Shown here in pieces: positions 7,619 through 10,369 of a stretch of DNA of 10,369 nt. The stretch is taken from the NCBI GenBank assembly GCA_015067375.1, contig SVMQ01000053.1, positions 1-10,369 on the forward strand, written 5' to 3'. Position 1 is the stretch's first letter, and every line of letters starts with the position of its first letter. Source of the DNA: Oscillospiraceae bacterium (GTDB lineage Bacteria > Bacillota > Clostridia > Oscillospirales > Ruminococcaceae). Made by a program: the position numbers and the translations under genes. The notes beneath the pieces are model-generated. The model had not been told where the DNA came from. It made no database searches and saw only the letters and a list, made by a program, of their open reading frames with translations.

Positions 7619-8125
7619 ATGGAAAGGTTCTGTGATACCTGCGGTTCACTTATCAACAGTGTTGCACAAAAGTGTCCGTTCTGCGGAACACAGCAGGATT
7701 TAAGTGCGGTATCGCTTGCAAAGCAAAACAGCGCTGAGCCTGCAAATGATCGTTCCCTTTATGCAAACGGCGTTTCGTGTGCAGCAGGAAACTCATCTGT
7801 GATGCAGAATTACGGTGCATCACCGTTCCCGAATTACGGCAACAACGGTTACAATGCCGTAAATATGCCTGTTCAGCAGCAAAGCAGCAATCAGATGACC
7901 ATGGGTCAGTGGGTCGGCACTATATTGCTGACAAGCTGTCTTGGGGTGATCAGCCTTATACTTCTGTTGATCTGGGGCTTTGGCGTTGATGCTGTGGAGC
8001 CTAGAAAGTCCTATTGTCGTGCGGTATTCGTAATACAGCTGGTAGGTACCATCGTATTCACGATATTATTTACGCTGTTAATGGGCATATTAATGGCGGA
8101 AGGCTCGAACTTAGATTGGATGTAA
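7619..8125 (+). CDS. Zinc-ribbon membrane protein of unknown function
   Basis: The 168-residue protein starts with a compact zinc ribbon, two CxxC knuckles at C5/C8 and C19/C22. A linker follows (about 25-93), rich in Asn, Gln, Ser, Gly and Tyr and probably disordered. Then come two hydrophobic helices (about 98-121 and 133-158), with a short charged hinge (EPRKSYCRA) between them and an acidic tail. This layout recalls a common Clostridial group of zinc-ribbon proteins with a GQWxGT...WxFG two-helix membrane segment; no biochemical role is known to me. The ribbon should face the cytoplasm, because there is no signal peptide before it. A strong promoter and AAGGAGG lie in front. The ATPase gene begins only two bases after its stop, so the two are very likely co-translated, although a working relationship is only inferred. 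Confidence 0.88.
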   Translation: MERFCDTCGSLINSVAQKCPFCGTQQDLSAVSLAKQNSAEPANDRSLYANGVSCAAGNSSVMQNYGASPFPNYGNNGYNAVNMPVQQQSSNQMTMGQWVGTILLTSCLGVISLILLLIWGFGVDAVEPRKSYCRAVFVIQLVGTIVFTILFTLLMGILMAEGSNLDWM

Positions 8126-8127
8126 GA

Positions 8128-8772
8128 ATGAACGAAAAAGCGATAGTTATCACGGGTCATTACGGCTCGGGTAAGACTAATATAGCGGTAAATCTCGCTG
8201 TAGAGTATGCCGCAGCAGGTGAAAAGGTCTGCATCATAGACCTCGATATAGTAAATCCTTATTTCCGTACCGCCGATTTCGGTGATGTTTTCAAGGATAA
8301 GGGAATTTATCTTGTCGCACCCCAGTATGCTAATACAAACCTTGATATCCCGTCGCTCGGTCTTGACATGGGGGCGCTCCTCCACGGTCACGACAGAGTG
8401 ATAGTTGACGTAGGCGGTGACGATGCAGGCGCGATAGCGCTGGGTCAGTACGCCACGATATTAAAGAACTTCGGCTATGATATGCTGTATGTCGTTAACA
8501 GCTTCCGCTACCTCACGGGTACGCCTGAAGAAACGCTGGAGTTATTGCGCGACATAGAGCTTGTGTCCTCGCTGAAAGCAACAGCCGTGGTGAACAACTC
8601 AAATATCGGCGCCGACACGACACCGCAGGATGTGCAAGGCTCGCTGGAATATGCGAAAGCCGTCGCAGACCTTGCGGGTATCCCGCTGCTGTTTACAGCG
8701 GCAAAGAGGGAGCTTGATATCCCCGACACAAAGCCAGTGGATATGTATGTAAGACCATATTGGCTTGAGTAA
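8128..8772 (+). CDS. P-loop ATPase of the MinD/ParA/CobQ-like class
   Basis: A soluble 214-residue P-loop NTPase. Walker A is GHYGSGKT (10-17), followed by the helix NIAVNLA. An acidic A'-like strand CIIDLDIVNPYFRTADF (35-51) resembles the ParA/MinD/CobQ group, Walker B is VIVDVGGDD (91-99) and NNSNIG (156-161) fits the base-recognition strand end. The signature lysine of the deviant Walker A (KGGxGKT) is absent, histidine-tyrosine standing there, so it is not a standard ParA or MinD. The ATG at 8128 is preferred over an upstream in-frame ATG at 8014. The longer form would add 38 residues encoded inside the previous gene, whereas the chosen start puts the strand before the P-loop right at the N-terminus. 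The binding site is weak (GGA at 8118-8120), so translation probably depends on coupling. Its place before the ferredoxin oxidoreductase genes suggests a link to that enzyme, but this is inference. Confidence 0.85.
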   Translation: MNEKAIVITGHYGSGKTNIAVNLAVEYAAAGEKVCIIDLDIVNPYFRTADFGDVFKDKGIYLVAPQYANTNLDIPSLGLDMGALLHGHDRVIVDVGGDDAGAIALGQYATILKNFGYDMLYVVNSFRYLTGTPEETLELLRDIELVSSLKATAVVNNSNIGADTTPQDVQGSLEYAKAVADLAGIPLLFTAAKRELDIPDTKPVDMYVRPYWLE

Positions 8773-8782
8773 TCGTATTTAT

Positions 8783-8817
8783 GCGGTCGATACCGCTTAG
8801 GGCAGGAAAAGACTGCC
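8783..8817 (+). other. Two small hairpins before the oxidoreductase genes
   Basis: GCGGT/ACCGC (8783-8787 with 8792-8796, loop CGAT) and GGCAG/CTGCC (8801-8805 with 8813-8817) are perfect 5-pair stems only four bases apart, in the 66-base gap after the ATPase gene. No T-run follows either, so they are poor terminators. They could mark an mRNA processing or stabilising site between the ATPase and the oxidoreductase subunits. Confidence 0.4.
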
Positions 8818-8838
8818 TATAAAGAAAGGAGCAGAACA

Positions 8839-9054
8839 ATGGCAAAGATGAAAGTAGAATTCGATGTCTGCAAGGGCTGCGGTCTGTGTGTAACAGCCTG
8901 TCCCAAAAAGATCGTCGAAATTCAGCAGGAAAAGCTTAACAAAAAGGGCTACCACACTGCCGTTTGTGTTAATGACGACGCTTGTGTGGGATGTGCGCTG
9001 TGCGCTATGATGTGCCCTGACTGCGCAATAACTATCAGCGGAGGTGACAAGTAA
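8839..9054 (+). CDS. 2-oxoacid:ferredoxin oxidoreductase, ferredoxin-like delta subunit
   Basis: A 71-residue protein with two 4Fe-4S cluster motifs of the CxxCxxCxxxCP type: C11, C14, C17, C21 and C49, C52, C55, C59. Ferredoxin-like subunits of this size carry electrons from the TPP centre of KOR/VOR-type enzymes to free ferredoxin. The subunit is cytoplasmic. Two further cysteines (C43, C62) lie next to the second cluster and are not needed for it. The position directly ahead of the alpha and beta genes identifies it as the KorD/VorC-type subunit rather than a free ferredoxin. AAAGGAG at 8825-8831 is 7 bases before the ATG. Its stop codon overlaps the start of the alpha gene by one base (TAATG), so the two are coupled. 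Confidence 0.93.
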   Translation: MAKMKVEFDVCKGCGLCVTACPKKIVEIQQEKLNKKGYHTAVCVNDDACVGCALCAMMCPDCAITISGGDK

Positions 9055-10118
9055 TGGAAAGAAAGCTTATGAAAGGTAACGAGGCTCTCGCAGAGGCTGC
9101 CATCCGTGCAGGCTGCAAGTGCTTCTTCGGTTATCCTATAACCCCCCAGACAGAGATCTCCGCATACCTGTCCAAGCGTATGCCCAAGGTAGGCGGTGTG
9201 TTCCTGCAGGCAGAGTCCGAGGTCTCCGCTATCAACATGGTATATGGCTGTGCAAGCTCGGGTATCCGCTGCATGACATCCTCTTCCTCTCCCGGAATAT
9301 CCCTTAAGAGCGAGGGTGTGTCTTACATTGCAGGTGCTGATCTGCCTTGCGTTATCATCAACGTAATGAGAGGCGGCCCCGGTCTCGGCGGCATCCAGCC
9401 CTCTCAGGCTGACTACTGGCAGGCTACAAAGGCGCTCGGTCACGGCGACTTCCAGCTTCTTGTATTCGCTCCCAGCAGCGTTCAGGAGATGGCTGACACA
9501 GTTACAAAGGCGTTCGACCTCGCTGATACATACAGAATGCCCGCGCTCATCCTCGCAGACGGTCTGCTTGGTCAGATGATGGAGCCTGTTGCATTTGACG
9601 ACGCTGAGATCAAGTTCAAGGATGCGTCCGACAAGCCCTGGGCTTCCTGCGGTCACGAGAACAAGCGTACTCACAACATCGCAAACTCTCTCTACCTCAA
9701 GCCCGACGAGCTTGAAGCGCGCATCGTGGAGCGTTTCAAGAGATACGACGAGATCAAGGCTAAGCACACTGAAGCTGAGTGCTACAAGACCGACGACGCT
9801 GAGCTTATCATCACAGCATACGGCTCTGTTGCAAGAATCGCAAAGGCTGCCGTTGACGCTGCAAGAGCGCAGGGTCTGAAGGTTGGTCTGTTCCGTCCCA
9901 TCACACTGTGGCCGTTCCCCGAGAAGGAGATCAAGGCTGCCTGCGAAAATGCAAAGAACGTACTTTGCGTTGAGATGTCAATGGGTCAGATGATCGAGGA
10001 TGTAAAGCTCGCACTTGAGTGCAAGAAGAATGTAGAGTTCTTTGGCAGAACAGGCGGTATCGTACCCAAGCCTGCCGAGATACTCGAGCAGATAAAAGCA
10101 ATAATGGAAAGGAGCTGA
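9054..10118 (+). CDS. 2-oxoacid:ferredoxin oxidoreductase alpha subunit (VorB/KorA type)
   Basis: The alpha subunit of the enzyme that oxidatively decarboxylates a 2-oxoacid with CoA, giving acyl-CoA, CO2 and reduced ferredoxin. The 354 residues are usual for this subunit. The N-terminal pyrimidine-binding domain shows [10 protein letters not shown] (26-35), the glutamate expected to activate TPP in QAESE (E54), the SSSSPG loop (76-81) and MRGGPGLGG (105-113). The C-terminal transketolase-like domain includes [18 protein letters not shown] and the GRTGG segment close to the end. GGAGGTGA at 9040-9047, 6 bases before the ATG, is a strong binding site inside the ferredoxin gene. Genomes commonly label such proteins 3-methyl-2-oxobutanoate dehydrogenase VorB or 2-oxoglutarate oxidoreductase KorA. 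The true substrate (branched-chain oxoacid, 2-oxoglutarate or another) cannot be decided from sequence alone, so no symbol is given. Confidence 0.95.
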   Translation: MERKLMKGNEALAEAAIRAGCKCFFGYPITPQTEISAYLSKRMPKVGGVFLQAESEVSAINMVYGCASSGIRCMTSSSSPGISLKSEGVSYIAGADLPCVIINVMRGGPGLGGIQPSQADYWQATKALGHGDFQLLVFAPSSVQEMADTVTKAFDLADTYRMPALILADGLLGQMMEPVAFDDAEIKFKDASDKPWASCGHENKRTHNIANSLYLKPDELEARIVERFKRYDEIKAKHTEAECYKTDDAELIITAYGSVARIAKAAVDAARAQGLKVGLFRPITLWPFPEKEIKAACENAKNVLCVEMSMGQMIEDVKLALECKKNVEFFGRTGGIVPKPAEILEQIKAIMERS

Positions 10119-10122
10119 GGAA

Positions 10123-10369
10123 ATGCCTGAATTCAAGAAGCCTCATGCGCTGACAGACGCGCCTCTGCACTACTGCCCCGGCTGTACACACGGTATCGTT
10201 CACCGTCTTGTTGCCGAGGTTATCGACGAAATGGGTATCGAGGGACAGACAGTAGGTGTTGCTCCCGTTGGATGCTCCGTAATGGCTTATGACTACTTTG
10301 CCTGTGATATGATCGAGGCGGCTCACGGCCGTGCTCCCGCTGTTGCAACAGGTGTAAAGAGAGCAAACC
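10123..10369 (+). CDS. 2-oxoacid:ferredoxin oxidoreductase beta subunit, cut by the window end
   Basis: The first 82 codons of the TPP-binding beta subunit (VorA/KorB type), translated by hand from the ATG at 10123; the frame is open to the last base. The motif YCPGCTHG (17-24) is the conserved start of this subunit, where many KorB proteins read [15 protein letters not shown] (46-53) and [17 protein letters not shown] (66-82) match the following TPP-binding part, in which the His-Gly-Arg is nearly invariant. The main TPP diphosphate motif (GDGD...N) would lie just beyond the window. AAAGGAG at 10108-10114, 8 bases before the ATG, lies in the end of the alpha gene, and only four bases separate the two genes. 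A gamma subunit may follow outside the window. Confidence 0.93.
   Translation, partial: MPEFKKPHALTDAPLHYCPGCTHGIVHRLVAEVIDEMGIEGQTVGVAPVGCSVMAYDYFACDMIEAAHGRAPAVATGVKRAN

Noticed and set aside
8014..8127. Upstream in-frame start extending the P-loop ATPase by 38 residues
   Set aside because: The extension overlaps the coding sequence of the zinc-ribbon protein by more than 100 bases and would put an unrelated stretch ahead of the P-loop strand. The ATG at 8128 fits the fold.
8818..8823. TATAAA resembling a -10 box before the ferredoxin gene
   Set aside because: No -35 box is found at 16-18 bases upstream and it overlaps the end of a hairpin, so a promoter is not supported.
8949..9767. A 272-codon - strand open frame opposite the ferredoxin and alpha subunit genes
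   Set aside because: It is antisense to two clearly identified genes, has no recognisable motif and looks like a coding-strand shadow.

Overview
The window looks like chromosomal DNA of an anaerobic, moderate-GC Firmicute of the Clostridia, most likely Oscillospiraceae/Ruminococcus-like. The evidence is the dnaG-sigA arrangement, an hpt-ftsH pair, a ferredoxin-dependent 2-oxoacid oxidoreductase operon and strong AGGAGG-type ribosome binding sites. The genus is an inference from protein flavour, not a measured placement. Every gene I can support lies on the + strand. No rRNA, tRNA, CRISPR array, insertion sequence or phage gene is visible.

Layout. Positions 1-1290 hold the 3' part of dnaG (primase). 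Its stop codon overlaps the start of a primary sigma factor (1287-2378), as in the classic macromolecular-synthesis operon. Unusually, a second full-length sigma-70 group 1-like gene follows at once (2465-3541). It keeps region 1.1 and regions 1.2 to 4.2 and is about 70% identical to the first by eye. A consensus promoter then drives a small four-helix membrane protein of unknown function (3716-4159), closed by two consecutive intrinsic terminators. A further promoter with an extended -10 starts hpt (4396-4941) and ftsH (5000-6976). A TTG-start GNAT acetyltransferase follows (7048-7470), after a possible weak terminator or attenuator.

Another near-consensus promoter (7517-7545) precedes a zinc-ribbon membrane protein (7619-8125), a P-loop MinD/ParA-like ATPase (8128-8772), a two-cluster ferredoxin subunit (8839-9054), the alpha subunit (9054-10118) and the cut-off TPP-binding beta subunit (10123 to the window end) of a VOR/KOR-type 2-oxoacid:ferredoxin oxidoreductase. 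The ferredoxin and alpha genes overlap by one base, and the beta gene starts four bases after alpha, so these three are surely one unit. The zinc-ribbon and ATPase genes may belong to it too.

Functionally the window mixes replication and transcription initiation (DnaG, two sigma factors), purine salvage, membrane proteolysis and anaerobic oxidation of 2-oxoacids. Most of it is ordinary housekeeping sequence. The observation most worth following is the tandem pair of primary-type sigma factors, in which the second copy differs at conserved core-binding and promoter-recognition positions.
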